A DNA stretch of 64,000 nucleotides from Filosporella fistucella (taxonomy: Eukaryota > Ascomycota > Leotiomycetes > Helotiales): positions 186,001 to 250,000 of the forward strand of contig JAQJZZ010000007.1 of NCBI GenBank assembly GCA_030077755.1, written 5' to 3'. Both the position numbers and the translations under genes were made by a program. The notes beneath the pieces were generated by a model that was not told where the DNA came from, did not search any database, and saw nothing but the letters and a program-made list of their open reading frames with translations. Shown here piece by piece: positions 1-11,503 of the stretch. The first letter of the stretch is position 1. Each line of letters begins with the position of its first letter.

Positions 1-626
1 TAACAACTGGACATTGTGCTATGATTTTCGAAATAAGACCACATAGTATCATTCCAAGAGTTATTGATAATTGAAATTGTTGGACCATTGAAAGGTAGTG
101 AGTCTGCGAAATCAGGGCTACAAAATCGAAACTGTCTTAGTGGACCTGAAGCACCTCCGTTGATGGAGTATAAGTTGACCAAACATGCTATCATACCCAT
201 AAACATAAGAACCATCCATAGGACCAAGACAGGTACCGCGCCCGAATGCTTGAAGCTTGAAGACCATAACGCCATTGGCACTGTAATCATAAATCCGGTC
301 CCGACGATTGCAAGAGTTGCGTCAGAGTCGAGATCCGTGGCTACAGCATTCACAATGACCAGCGTTCCATTCGAGAGCTGGACACTACTCTCATGGACCG
401 AAGTGTGACCAAGGGACAGACTAGGTGCTAGCAAAATAGCATGAACAGTACCAGCCCCTCCGAATCCGAGACAATAAGCTGCTGCTCCAACGGCGAGCCA
501 GTCTTGTCTCCTGAAACAGATCACAAATATCAGAAGGCAATAATATAATGCTCGTGGTGCATTGCCGTACTGGCCGCTAATCTGATACACACATTCAACA
601 TCTTGATAAGCAGTGAAGTTGACCAT
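1..626 (-). CDS. Multi-pass membrane protein, partial (runs off the window edge)
   Basis: The minus strand is open from an ATG at 626 to the window edge with no stop, giving 208 codons of an incomplete protein. It has at least four hydrophobic stretches, including LYYCLLIFVICF near residue 25, a Gly/Ala-rich one after it, and MALWSSS and VLVLWMVLMFMGM later. A polar loop with likely N-glycosylation sites lies between them. The motif ISGQYGNAPRALYY near the start resembles a fungal family of uncharacterised plasma-membrane proteins, as far as I recall. I cannot assign a function. The start is doubtful: a membrane-anchor reading frame ends only 13 bases upstream on the same strand, so the true gene may begin further upstream and be spliced into this frame. 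Confidence 0.6.
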   Translation of the reverse strand, partial: MVNFTAYQDVECVYQISGQYGNAPRALYYCLLIFVICFRRQDWLAVGAAAYCLGFGGAGTVHAILLAPSLSLGHTSVHESSVQLSNGTLVIVNAVATDLDSDATLAIVGTGFMITVPMALWSSSFKHSGAVPVLVLWMVLMFMGMIACLVNLYSINGGASGPLRQFRFCSPDFADSLPFNGPTISIINNSWNDTMWSYFENHSTMSSC

Positions 627-639
627 GTTCGAGAGACAG

Positions 640-880
640 TCACGGCTTTTGCTCACGTTCCTGTACTGGTTGTATAATGGTGGGTCGCTTTCGTCGTCTT
701 ATGTTATACCAAAACTTGCCGCCGACAATGATGGCGATTATGAAGAGAACGATACCTATCCCAGCTCCAATCCAAACACCAGATGCAACAGGTGCAACAG
801 GCGGCTGTCCAGGTGCGAGTAGTGTTGATGTTGCTTGGTAAGTGGCACTAGCAACTATATCTGGTCTCAGATTATTAACA
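640..880 (-). other. Possible upstream exon or relic with one membrane anchor
   Basis: On the minus strand a frame ending in TGA (640-642) encodes a Pro/Ala-rich stalk (APGQPPVAPVASG), a hydrophobic span (IGIVLFIIAIIVG), then a basic stop-transfer tail (NIRRRKRP). This layout is typical of a type I membrane protein. Upstream the frame closes at a TAA near 883 and has no ATG, so a spliced N-terminal part would have to lie further up. It may be an exon of the partial gene at 1-626, since both are on one strand and 13 bases apart, or the 3' end of a decayed gene. Confidence 0.35.
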
Positions 881-1462
881 AATTACTTGGCCTGGTCGCA
901 TACATGAAGTTTTTGATGTATATAACACAGCTAGTGATAATGTAGACGTGGAGTTGAGCAGTAGCAACATTATGATTTCGTGTAGATATTCAAAAGAGGA
1001 AAGGAACCAAACGAAAGTCACAGAAACAGAGCAGCGGGAAGCATGCACATATATTGATGATGTGGAGCGGGACTTTTGTGAAATGTCTCACCAACGCAAT
1101 AGAGCAAGCTATATGATTGGTTGAAGCACCGCCTGCGTGACTGGACAATATTGGATATGGCTTGGAGGCGTACACAATCCTAACCTAAATTTAGGCTCCG
1201 CCTGGGGCCTTGTGGAAAGCAACGCCTGTAAGTGAAGTCGTGGTAAAAACCCAAAAATATTGAGTGCTGGAGACACTTCAAAAGTTCAGAGAACAACGAA
1301 GGCAGGTGTGCGTGCCACTTGGGATGTATTCAGGATGCCACCGCAGTGCTTTGAATAGATATTTGGTAACTACTAGCATTTGCGAATACTATCTGAATAG
1401 ATGCATCGGCGAATCTCAAAAACCAACGATAGCCATACGCCACCAACTCCGCTATCGTTTCC
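881..1462. other. Gene-free stretch
   Basis: No conserved reading frame is visible. Short open frames on both strands have random composition. This lies downstream of the CYP53 gene, whose stop codon is at 1463-1465. Confidence 0.5.
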
Positions 1463-3023
1463 TCAATCTCTCTTCTTGATTCCCACTTGGCACTCCAGCG
1501 GCTTTCTCAAGAAACCTTCTCTGGTTTCCAGCGTTTCCTGATATAGCTCGAAATCGAATCGTCTGAAAGTTGTTGCGACGATAAGAGCCAGTTCCATTTC
1601 AGCCACGTTTCGTCCGACACATGATCGTGGTCCATAGCTGAATGGGATGAAACCATTCTTTTGTCGCTCAGTTAATTTGTTCCATCTGTCAGGCACAAAT
1701 TCGTCGGCATTGCTTCCCCAAATCTCCTTGGAGTGGTGGATGGTATAGGCTGGAACAGAGAGAACGGTATATGGTGGAAAGTGTTGACCGAACAATTCAA
1801 CACCAGGTCCTGGAGGAACGACGCGGGGAAGACCGAGGGATGAGGTTGAGTGGATACGCAGAGTCTCATTGATGACATTTTGCATGTATGGCAGGTCTTT
1901 CACCATATCGAATGATGGGACATCGACACCTTGTGGAATCGCTTCGTCGAGCTCCTTTTGTAGCTTTTGTAGGACACCAGGTGTGTGGCAAACCCAGTAG
2001 AGAATTGCGCAGGATGTATTTGATGTGGTATCTGAACCAGCAATCAATTGAGTCAAAGCCTCTGCAGTGAGTTCAGCACGACCAAGCTTTTCTCCATTCT
2101 CATCCTTTCCTTCCATCAATCGAGCCAAGAGATCCACACGTCCACTATCTTGCTTTCCTTCCAATCTCTGGCTGACACGGGCCACGGCAATACCAGCCAG
2201 ATTTTGTACGGCGGCAACACCTTGGCTAAAGAATGGATCTGGGAGGTATTTTGCAAATGGCTTGAGCTGAGGAAGACAGCCGAGTGTGCCAGATACTTCA
2301 CCACGTCTGTTCAGAACCTCGACAGCAGGTGCGTAGCTAACCGGGGCATCGGGAGTCATTCTGATCTCCGTGATATCCTTACCCTTCTCCAGCATGCCAA
2401 ATGGTTGACCGAATGCCAAATCACCAATCATATCAAATGCCAGGTAATTGAACCAATTCAAACAGTCAAGCCTGGCAAATTGGCCATGTGCATTTGTTGC
2501 AATTGTATCCCATTGCTTGACAAACAGCTCGAGATTTTGGTGCATGTAGACTTCGAATTGACCAATGCTCTTCGTGGAAAAGGTATGGGAGATCGTCTTT
2601 CGCTTTCGGGTGTGTTCTGCTCTGTCTCTTGTGTTGAAGAGACCTCGTTGAATGGAGACGAAAGCGTCATAGAATTCGCTGCAGAACATTAAGAAAAGCC
2701 CCAGATGATCAATTGAGCACATACGATTTCAAGAACCCATTTCCATGACCGTAAATGTCTTGGATGGCAGATTCATCTGCCACACTGACATGATCCGGTT
2801 GGATTCTGACCAGCTTTCCATACTTCTTGTGTGCAGCATCAACGCTCAAGTATCGCTTTCCTTGTCGTGCCTGCAGCAACAGCCATAGATTCGAAAATTT
2901 CGCTGCGAATGGGCCAGGAACATTTCGAAGAGCTGTGTTCGATGTGAGATATGGCACGACCCAGAAGAGCACGAGGGCAACGGGAATTGTGTAAGGAGTG
3001 AAGAGGAAGTCAGTGACCGCCAT
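1463..3023 (-). CDS. bphA: Cytochrome P450, CYP53 family (benzoate 4-monooxygenase type)
   Basis: This is a likely benzoate para-hydroxylase, an ER-anchored haem monooxygenase that feeds aromatic acids into the protocatechuate route and detoxifies benzoate-type plant phenolics. Two exons, 3023-2725 and 2678-1463, flank a 46-bp intron (GTATGT...GCAG) and give 504 residues, usual for the family. Visible features in order are an N-terminal membrane anchor, the proline hinge NVPGPF, the I-helix AGSDTTSNT, the ExxR motif ETLR, and the haem loop FSYGPRSCVG with the Cys ligand near residue 453. Strings such as GHGNGFLKS, NTRDRAEHTRKRK and LAFGQPFGMLEKG match what I know of CYP53. An in-frame codon further upstream is TTG, so the ATG at 3023 is used. 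The substrate is inferred from family. Confidence 0.9.
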
Positions 3024-3852
3024 TCTGGAACCGAGGATCGCCAAAGAACAAGGTTGAAAGTGCAGCTGCCGATGTGAAATGGTCTGGACCGAAACTTTGA
3101 AATATTTCCTGATGCAGGTAATATATACTCGGTTCTTGTGTTACGCAAGAAAACTGAACTGAATACGTGAGAAATCAATCCTCAGTGAATAGGGCAATGA
3201 AGTTGACTTATAGTTTTCTGTTTGAGTTATCAGAAATGCCGTTCTGATTGTCCGTCGCCGAACTCTGAGATTTTGAACCCTTCACCCCGCAGAATGACGC
3301 TCAACCGAGACCCCATAGCGCATGACCCCAGATCCGATGAGGCGCTACGCAAGAGCTTTATCCAATCATGTATAACTGATTAAGTCGGCGATCTTTCGGT
3401 GTTTGTAGCTGGTTCCTGTGAAGAATCTTACTGCAAGTTGAAAGGGTATTCAATTGCCTTGTAGCGCAGCCGTGTTTGAACGGTGGAGTTGACATTGTGG
3501 AATACAGCAAACCTTTGCCTTGGTCAATAGGTTGCTGCTACTTACCGGTGAAGCTCCCGGCTTCATAGCCTTACTGGCCAAGCCAAAGCCGATGAATATC
3601 AATTGGGTTTTTCTGACTCGTACCTAATCCTAGAGCCATCTCAAGGTATCTGGAGACAATTGGAGACATGTAATTGGGTCAAAAGTAACGCAGCGAAACG
3701 CTAGCATAGAAGAAGAGCGAATCCACATTGAAGTTTTATAACGGAATTGATTTGAGTCTAGTGTCATTAGCACAGTTGGCTTCCCTGGTTCATTTATTTC
3801 AGCCTCGTTATTCATTTTTCATAGCCTTATATAGCCGCGTCACATAGCCCGT
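3024..3852. other. CYP53 upstream region
   Basis: This holds the promoter of the P450 gene and the 3' side of the epimerase gene; both are on the minus strand. No gene or recognisable repeat is seen. Confidence 0.5.
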
Positions 3853-4720
3853 TCACAACGAACCCTTCACTCGCCTGCTCTCAACAGCCTCCTTCAATTT
3901 GGCGATAACTTCTGCTGGATCTTTTGCTCCAAAGACCGCACTACCAGCCACAATAACGTTTGCACCGGCTTCTGCGGCTTGGTCGATTGTTCCGGGTCCT
4001 AAACCACCATCAACCTCAATATTCAGCTCTGGATATCGTTTTCGCAGCTCGGCAACTTTTGGCAGCTCCGAGGCCATAAACTTTTGTCCGCCAAAGCCAG
4101 GATGAACCGTCATTACCAGCACCATCTGCCAAAGTCAGCAATGATTTAACAGCGTGTGCTAGTGGAGACTTACGTCTGGTACTTCCTTCTCTGCTTTTGA
4201 TTCTAGTATATCCCAGAGCACATCAACTGGGGTGTCTGGCTTGATCGCAATACCGGCCAGCATTCCACAATCATGAATATATCTGATCATCTCTTTTGGG
4301 TTCGTTTTCAAATCGCTGGTAGCTTCAGGGTTCTCGGCAGCTGTGCTGTTAATCGCAGCTTCATAATGAAAGCAGTACAAGTCGCAACCTGCTTTTTGGA
4401 ATTCTTTGACCCATTTCTTTGGCTGGAAGATATGAATCAGCCTCCGTCCTGTATTCGCCATATAGAAGCCATCATACCTCCGCAATCATCATGTGGCAAT
4501 CGAAGGTACCCTTTCCATGCTTAGCTGTAGGTCTCTCAACATGACTTCTGATCTTTGTGACAACTGGAGCTCCGAATGTGATGTTTGGCACAAAGTGTCC
4601 GTCCATGATATCGATATGAAGCCATTCTGCCCCGCGAGCAATAGTGTTCGAGCACTCTTTTCCCAGATCTGCGAAATCCGCGGAGAGGATTGAAGGTGCA
4701 ATAATGGCTGGAGGGGACAT
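3853..4720 (-). CDS. RPE1: Ribulose-phosphate 3-epimerase
   Basis: This cytosolic enzyme of the non-oxidative pentose phosphate pathway interconverts D-ribulose 5-phosphate and D-xylulose 5-phosphate. Three exons, 4720-4478, 4422-4174 and 4125-3853, are separated by introns of 55 and 48 bp (GTATGA...CCAG and GTAAGT...GCAG). They encode 254 residues, the normal length for this TIM barrel. The metal and catalytic motifs are present: APSILSADF at the start, [30 protein letters not shown] and NIEVDGGLG, with phosphate-binding VAGSAVF near the end. The ATG at 4720 starts the conserved APSIL strand a few residues in. It is a single-copy household gene unrelated to its P450 neighbour. Confidence 0.97.
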
Positions 4721-5429
4721 TGTGTAGGGTTTGTAAATTCAAATGCTCTAATCTCAGGAGTCTTGCAGAGAGCTTTGAGTAAGGTACAAGTTTTGTAGTG
4801 AGTCACAGCAGAAATCTAACGAGCAAAGAGAGAATTGAAGTCGAGACGTTGAGAGTTGTGGATTTGGTGGGATGTTTTTCCGGAGACAACAAGAGAGCGT
4901 GGGGCAATCTTATCGCGTCCACGTGACCTCGGATTTTGTTCTTTTCTTGCTCCGCTCCTTCTCCCCAAGACCTTTGGTCATTCTTACCATCCTTCTATCA
5001 AATACTTCAGCTCGGACATTGTACCCTGTTTTTGTCTCGCAGCTCCGCAAATTCCTGGTAGTAGTCTTCACTGTGCAACATTCTAAGGTAGGTGCTCTCC
5101 AGTATGCTCATAAGTTACTGGAGGTTGCACAATGCCAAAGCTGTCATTGTCCAAACTCCACTGTGTTCTCTGGAGCCTTGTACAGATGGGGAGTCCATTC
5201 TCGGCAACCAAGGTAGCAATCCGGCATCAGAACTTCAAGGGGGTGTACGTATGGACTATGGAGGCCGTGTGCTATTTTCAACCTCCCCAGACCAACTTGA
5301 TATCATTCTTAACAAATTAATATCATCCTTTCCATACAGCAGAAATACAGAAAGAAAATGGTATATAAAGACACGCTAAGCGACCCATCTCAAACCCCAA
5401 TCTATCTCCCTCCGCCTTCTCCCCATCCT
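4721..5429. other. Gene-free stretch
   Basis: This is the promoter side of RPE1 plus the 3' flank of the next minus-strand gene. The 3' end is rich in C and T (about 5390-5500). No gene is supported. Confidence 0.5.
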
Positions 5430-6210
5430 TTACGTCCCCCTTAACAACCCCTCTCTCCTCCTCCCATACCTCCTATTCTCCTCTTCCTTCTCCTTCCCAT
5501 ATTTCCCAAACTCAATTTCTAGCTCTTCTTCCGTCCATTTCCTAAAAGGTTCACTGCCTACATAACCACCCACTTTATCTCTCGCAAAGAACTTGAGATA
5601 TTCTCTGCGTGGCATATATACTACTTTTGTGATCGTTTTCTGGAAGTCTGAAGTGGAATCTTTACTGCCGCGGCGGATTTTACTTAGGAAACTGCCCTTC
5701 TTTTTATCGATTCCGAGGCTGGTGGTAGAGGGTTTGCGGGCGCGGGGGATCACGTCTGCTACGATCTGTAAATCTGGTCAGTCTATCCTCCTGTTTGCAT
5801 TCCCGAATTTCAGTGTCCTTCCTAAGAGGAATGAAGTATGAAACTGGACGGATGAAAGAGTTGAACGTTGAAGAGAGACGTACTGCAGGTATAATCGAAT
5901 CATCCGTATACCTCTTCGGCAACAGCTGCGGCACACTATACATATGTCCGCCCAGATTCGCCAGCCCACTAGCCTTAAACAGCGGCGCCGGCTTCCCTGT
6001 CGCAGTAAAGTGCTCTAAATCATATTCTGACAATTCAGATGCAGTAGCGAAATCATGTTCCGCGACTAGAGGTTCGTGGTCGGAATCGTAGGGGGAGTGG
6101 TATGCTTGCGATTGGGACTGAGAGAAGTAGGGTGAGCGTGCATATTTGATGGTATTGGTTGTTGAGTCGCGATAAGGGAGGAGAGCTGGCGAGGGCTTTT
6201 GGGTTTTCAT
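5430..6210 (-). CDS. Conserved fungal protein of unknown function
   Basis: Two exons, 6210-5884 and 5765-5430, around a 118-bp intron (GTACGT...TACAG) give 220 residues. The first part is Ser/Tyr/Pro-rich and looks disordered. After the intron come a basic patch (KKKGSFLSKIRRGSKDS), then VVYMPRREYLKFFARD, GYVGSEPFRKW and a charged tail that begins with EEELE. I recall that the MPRREYLK..ARD..G.Y.G.EP..W block recurs in uncharacterised fungal proteins, which supports this as a real coding gene. No catalytic motif, signal peptide or membrane span is seen, and the function is unknown. The splice is supported because the two frames join in phase and bring the conserved block into one protein. Confidence 0.75.
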
Positions 6211-7227
6211 TTTTGGGGATTGTGCTGTGCTTGAAGTTGGGGTGGTGTGAGAATTGTGAGGAAGTGGTTGAGGTATATGAAGCGAAAGTTATATCAGGAG
6301 TAAGAAGATGATGTCAATCACTCCGGTCATTCCTATTCGTCTTTTGATGATCAATACATTATCAGCCCTAAACCAGGTTTCTGAGACAGTACATACCTTC
6401 TGACAGTTACACAGCCACGGTCGACGATTTCTATAAATCACAGCGCTGTATCACACATTATCTCGCTAGGTAGAATAACTTTGCACTGCAGAGATTGGTC
6501 TTGAGATAAGCCTTCGGAAAGAGCCCCGTATGATGCTTGGTTCTTACGGATAAGGCAGAAATACAATCCTTGGTTTCTTGCGTGGTGAGATGTAGCTTAT
6601 CTATGTCGATCTGGGGTGATGGGTATGGGTTTACCCCGCCCTCCACCGGACTGTCGTTGATCCGGTTTAGCGGGGGGTGGGATTGGTTGAAGGTTAAAAG
6701 GGGCAGGGGTAGCGAGGCTCCCGATATGACTTGTATCGACAAATTCAAAAAAAAAGTCAACCCCCTGAATAGTGTCCAATATATCCATAACAGATTAAAA
6801 TAGGAGAAATTTCCTGAAGTAGGTAAAGCTTTTTTCGATAGTAGATTATCCGTACTTTAAATCTCTTTTATATATAGTTCTAGTTCCGATATTAGACAAG
6901 ACAATTAAGAATCGGCTCGATGCTCGACAAATTTAGCAGGTTTGGTGTGCTACTTATTAACTCATGCGGGAGCGAGGCAAGTATGGGGGTTGCCGCAGTT
7001 CCCGAGAGATGGAGCTAGATAAAAATTCCAAAGTTCAGTAGGTACCTAGGGTAATATGATATAAGGTATAAGATAAGGGCTACCTATACAAATAAAAGGA
7101 TATGAACACCCATCCATTGCTTCCCAATATTTAATATAAGTAGAACGAGTAGAGGATAACCTGAGCCTGCACGATTGAGTGAAAATCCCAAACCGAACTC
7201 CAGAAGGAAATTGAGACGACTGAGCCA
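6211..7227. other. Gene-free stretch with uneven base composition
   Basis: A G-rich patch near 6597-6720 sits within AT-rich sequence (6720-7130). A 20-base string at 6927-6946 recurs at 20887-20906. No gene, terminal repeat or transposase motif can be supported. Confidence 0.4.
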
Positions 7228-8924
7228 TCACTTGCTTGCTCGGTGCAATCTGACCTTGACATCACTCGGTGACAAGGTAATAGTAATGTGCTTCTTGATC
7301 GGACTGACCATATCCAAGGCCTCGATTTCGTCGTAGCGCTGCAAAAACCTGACAAGAACGAAAGCTGTTTCGTTCAAGGCATATTGTTCTATTAAACATG
7401 TCAGTAATTATATCTTGGTAGAGAAATAATAAATTGCACAACTTACGACCAAGACAAATTCTGGGCCCACCAGAAAATGCGATGAAGTCCCATCCTAATT
7501 TCCGGCCTTCCCATCTCCCGGGTCGAAACTCATCTGCGTCTTCGCCCCATAAATCTTTGCGTCTATGCATCACATACGACATATATCCCACTACCTCGCC
7601 CTTCTTGACGACAATAGGCGATTTTCTGTCCGGTCCGCCTCCTGTAGGTAATACTGTGTCTTTTAAGGCGAATCTGCTGTTCATCGGAACTAATGGGTAG
7701 AGGCGAAGAGATTCGTGCATGAGATAATTGACTTCTTTGCAGGCCTTGAGAGATGCAAATGTTGGTTCCGCGATCGGGTTTTTCTCTGTGCCAAATTGAG
7801 AGACGACTGCTGCTCGGATGCGCTTGAAGTCTTCTGGATTTCTGGCAAGTAGGATGATACACCATGACAGAAGTGCGGCAGTGGTATCCCTCCCAGCAAG
7901 CAAAATATGAAGGACCTGATCTCTCAATTCGATTGGATCTCTCGTCTCCTTCACGAGTTCATTTAAGAGAACATATTTATTGGTCTGACTTTCGGGGGTT
8001 TTGTAGTCTGGCGCCACTGCCCTTTGGACAAATCGATCTGCGAATGCCTTGACAATTTTACAGGCTTCCACATATTTCTTGTCTGGCACGATCTTCGAGA
8101 GGAATCGGACACGCATTTGGTACGAGATAACTTCTTGAGCGTAGTTTAGAGCCTCAGCAAATTTTCGATCTTCCTCCATGCCCGAACTGTTACCGGAGTC
8201 TTGCGAGTGGAGTGCTGTTGATTGACTATTGACCGATTGACCAAAGAGAAACTCAGTTGCGACATCCATCGTGAAGCGGTATAGAAGAGGGAGAACGTCG
8301 GTAGCTTCCACCCAGCCTGACGCAGATTCTTGAGGTAAAACTTTGAAGAGGACATTCAGATGACGATCTGCAGCTTCGAGGTCGCTCACTTGGTCTCGTG
8401 TGAACTGGGGCTTCAACTGGTGACGAAAGTGAGCCCAAGCCTCCCCCTCTGCAGTGAAAATTCCATTTCCGAGGACTGGAAGAAAGAGCTCCCTTCTCAT
8501 AGGACCGAGGTCAAAGTCATGGAATTTGGTAGCCAGTATTGCTTGAATATTTTCGGGCTCAGCGGTCGAGATTATGGAGGTGTTGAAGACGTTATGCATT
8601 CGGAAGGTGTTGACGCCCATGCTCTTGTATCGCGACCGAATAAAGTCTTCCAGAAAATCAAGTTCTGGAATTTGTTAGAAGGTGTTTCTGGAATGACAAG
8701 ATTTCATTTGTCAAAAATGGATTCATACTCTTCATGTCTTTGAAAATAATAGACCATCTTTCAATACCACCAGGTAAATAATTCGGGACGGTAGGGACGT
8801 CCTTGCAGCCCATTGTCTCTCCCCATTTCCGGAGCGATCTCCATCGGAAGTAATTCCTAACCTGTATGAAAATAACCCAAGCAACGAAGGCTCCTGCTAG
8901 CTCTTTGATGTAGAGGTGAGCCAT
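7228..8924 (-). CDS. Cytochrome P450, CYP52-like (alkane/fatty-acid omega-hydroxylase type)
   Basis: Three exons, 8924-8729, 8664-7447 and 7388-7228, are separated by introns of 64 and 58 bp (GTATGA...CCAG and GTAAGT...ATAG). They give 524 residues, the usual CYP52 length. Features in order: N-terminal membrane segment, GVNTFRMHNVF and DFDLGPMRRE typical of the CYP52 clan, I-helix AGRDTTAALLS, ExxR as ESLRLYP, and FSGGPRICLGQQ with the haem Cys near residue 469. The last exon supplies the family-typical ALNETAFVLVR. CYP52 enzymes sit in the ER and oxidise terminal carbons of n-alkanes or fatty acids; the substrate here is inferred only from family. Without the last intron the reading frame yields a false, longer C-terminus. 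Confidence 0.9.
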
Positions 8925-9710
8925 GTTGTAGATGATTGAGATTGAAAATTTGAAGTAAGGTTGTCGTAGTTTAAACTAAGGGCCTGTGGAATGGATGGGT
9001 AATAGGAACGAAAAAGCTGGAGCCTGATATCTCTGCCCGAAACAATGCAGGACGTGGCGATGCAAAACTGAAAACTGCCCTATTGAAAAGACCAGGGAGG
9101 ACTTGATATATGATCAAACCAGCGTATCAACTTCTCACTCGAGTATTTGACAGCTAGTAAGTTAGGATGAGTTCAAGGTCGGATTCTATGCGTATTTCCA
9201 AAGTGTCGCATTCGCTTCGTATGCAAGAGGAACTCACCTCACTATGCCGCGGAGCTGCGGGGGCAACGTTGTCCCCGGTTGGGTGGCTCGGTCTTAATGG
9301 TCATTAGAACCTTGTCTGACAAGCCGCCCAGGAAGTCGGAGTATGAGATGTATTCCGGGTCGACTGCATACATATTAAGAACTTCTGACGTCTGGAAATT
9401 TTGACCGACGGAGGGAAAGTAATTGTGCGAGAAGAATTGAGTTCGGATTCAGCACGAAAGAGGGAACAAGAGACACTAAGATGGATTGATGCTAGTGCTC
9501 ATATATACGGACAATGATATAGATCACATGACCGGCCGATATCGTGACTGGATCACATGAATGGCCCTAAATTCTTGCCAGTTCCTAATTTCCTGGAGCT
9601 CATAACATGGTAAACAGCTATCATAAGTCGAGAGTCGTTGTGATCTTTGTTCGCATCCAAAAGCCCTCGTCATCAATTCTTTATGATTTGTACAGTACAA
9701 TGTACCGGCC
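8925..9710. other. Upstream region of the CYP52-like gene
   Basis: The sequence between two minus-strand genes contains no supportable gene. Confidence 0.5.
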
Positions 9711-10754
9711 TCATTTGTTCAATGTAGGTCTTGCAGCGACAAGTTTACCAGCCAATTCCTTTCTCCTCAACTTGTATCGAATGATTGGGCACTTACCTTG
9801 AAAATATATCCAACTGAAAATTAAACCCTCCCGACTCGCCATCTTTTCCACTTCTATAATATCCCATGACTCCTCGATAACAGGCCGTTGTCTCTCAAAG
9901 TCAAAATCCACATCCACAGACATTCCTACCCAAAAGATCCTCAATCTCCTATTTTTCTCTGTGGTATAAATCGATCGAAACCTCTCCATCAAATTTGGAA
10001 GATCGCTCATATACCAATCTGAGTTATTTGAGGCTGAGGAATTTTGCACTGGAAAAAGAGTGAAATCGCTGTCGCAGGTCACGATCTTAAGCGTCAGTAT
10101 TGCTGTGTCGTCTGCGTCAGATTTGCAAAGCAGTTTGATACAGTCCTCCACTGCAGGGTTGATATTCTCGACGTAACCTGCTGCTTTTGGCCCTGGAGCC
10201 AAATGAGGATTTCGTGGAAAAGTTGGCTCATAGCCCTCAGTCGGTTCTCTTTCACCATTTGGAAACTGCATCGGAAGTGATGGTCGGCCCATAACTAGCT
10301 CGAGCGTCGAAAGGCTACACCGATTCCGTGAGCCAATCTTACGAAGCCATTCGTGAACCATATCCCAGGTCCAGTCCGCAACGAAGGCAAATTTGTTCTT
10401 CTGATAGAACATTTGAGCCGCCTCGTGACCTATCATGCTGTTGGACATGATGAGATTGAAAGTGGATCGCCGAAGGTCTTGTGTTTCCCGCCTATATTGC
10501 CTACACTTGTCATTCTGGTCTCTCATCCACATCGATTGCCCTTGCCAGTAATTCCCTGGGCGTTTACCCCACCATACTACAATTGGAACATGGGCAACGA
10601 GCAGTTGCGAAAGTATAGCATCACGGATCTCTCGAGGTAGGGAGAGGATGGTTGTCTGGGGGCGATTGGTATTGTGTTGTAGGAGAGAGGACGTGGTCAA
10701 GGTAGTCATGTCCGAGACACGAACCTCATTGATGGCATCGGTGTATTGCTCCAT
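9711..10754 (-). CDS. F-box-like fungal protein of unknown function
   Basis: A single open frame of 347 residues starts at an ATG at 10754. Near residue 37 it has ILSLPREIRDAILSQLL, a short F-box-like helix seen in many fungal LPxEIR proteins that may recruit SCF ubiquitin ligase or serve other scaffolds. The middle contains NSMIGHEAAQMFYQKNKFAF and LRKIGSRNR, as in fungal families where the F-box-like motif is followed by a structural repeat. No membrane span or signal peptide is seen. The extreme C-terminus is doubtful: a perfect splice donor (CAAG then GTAAGT at 9796) lies 28 codons before the stop, and I could not place the acceptor. Its target is unknown. Confidence 0.7.
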   Translation of the reverse strand: MEQYTDAINEVRVSDMTTLTTSSLLQHNTNRPQTTILSLPREIRDAILSQLLVAHVPIVVWWGKRPGNYWQGQSMWMRDQNDKCRQYRRETQDLRRSTFNLIMSNSMIGHEAAQMFYQKNKFAFVADWTWDMVHEWLRKIGSRNRCSLSTLELVMGRPSLPMQFPNGEREPTEGYEPTFPRNPHLAPGPKAAGYVENINPAVEDCIKLLCKSDADDTAILTLKIVTCDSDFTLFPVQNSSASNNSDWYMSDLPNLMERFRSIYTTEKNRRLRIFWVGMSVDVDFDFERQRPVIEESWDIIEVEKMASREGLIFSWIYFQGKCPIIRYKLRRKELAGKLVAARPTLNK

Positions 10755-11503
10755 GATCTGAATAAGTTTGATGTTGGGTTACAGATCGATATTTCAATGT
10801 CTGTGTTTGAGAAACATGTCGCTTATTTATGATACAGTAGCTCTAACCCAAGACACAAATATTTAGAGCGTGAATACAAGATGCCAGGCTTACAGTCATT
10901 AAGACGACTCAGACTAAGCAATTGTTCTCATCAAATTCAAACCTAGCATTCTTGTTAAACAAATCATGATTTGTGTATCAATTTTCGAATCATTTAAGTC
11001 AGCTGATCAGAATTTCAGGAGAAATTCTCGGACCATTCACCAAAAAACTTTCGAAACCTTTGGTTCAAGTAATTATTGGTCTTGGACATGATTCTTGTGG
11101 GCTTATATTACTTGACTCTGACAACACATCACAATCGTGCGCATACAGGTCGAAACACGTGGCGATCTGTTGGTCGTCGACCCTCGGTTTCAGCCTCCGT
11201 GTCATCGACGCTTGACAGGCGATCATGATGTGCAACAGAAAATATCGAAGTCGGAACAAGTTTCGCATCAGCTGCCAAGCGTACCTAGTGGTAAGCTCAA
11301 TATTGACGTGCAAGCACCTTTCGAGTGGGCTGGCAGGAAAAATCAAGTTCGCGAGCCTGACACAGGACTCTGGAATAGCTCCACAAGTACATGCTATAAA
11401 ATGCCATGCTTCTGTGGCAGTGAAATAAAACTCGTCATTCGTGATCTATGGTCGTGTCTTGTCATGAACTTTTTCTCAATCTAAACTTCATCATTTCGCA
11501 CCC
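10755..11503. other. Gene-free stretch
   Basis: This is the promoter side of the F-box-like gene and the 3' flank of the prolyl hydroxylase gene. Short open frames overlap on both strands and none has a recognisable pattern. Confidence 0.5.

Noticed and set aside
2048..2692. Plus-strand frame of 214 codons
   Set aside because: It lies antisense to the CYP53 haem-domain exon, and the P450 frame explains the sequence fully.
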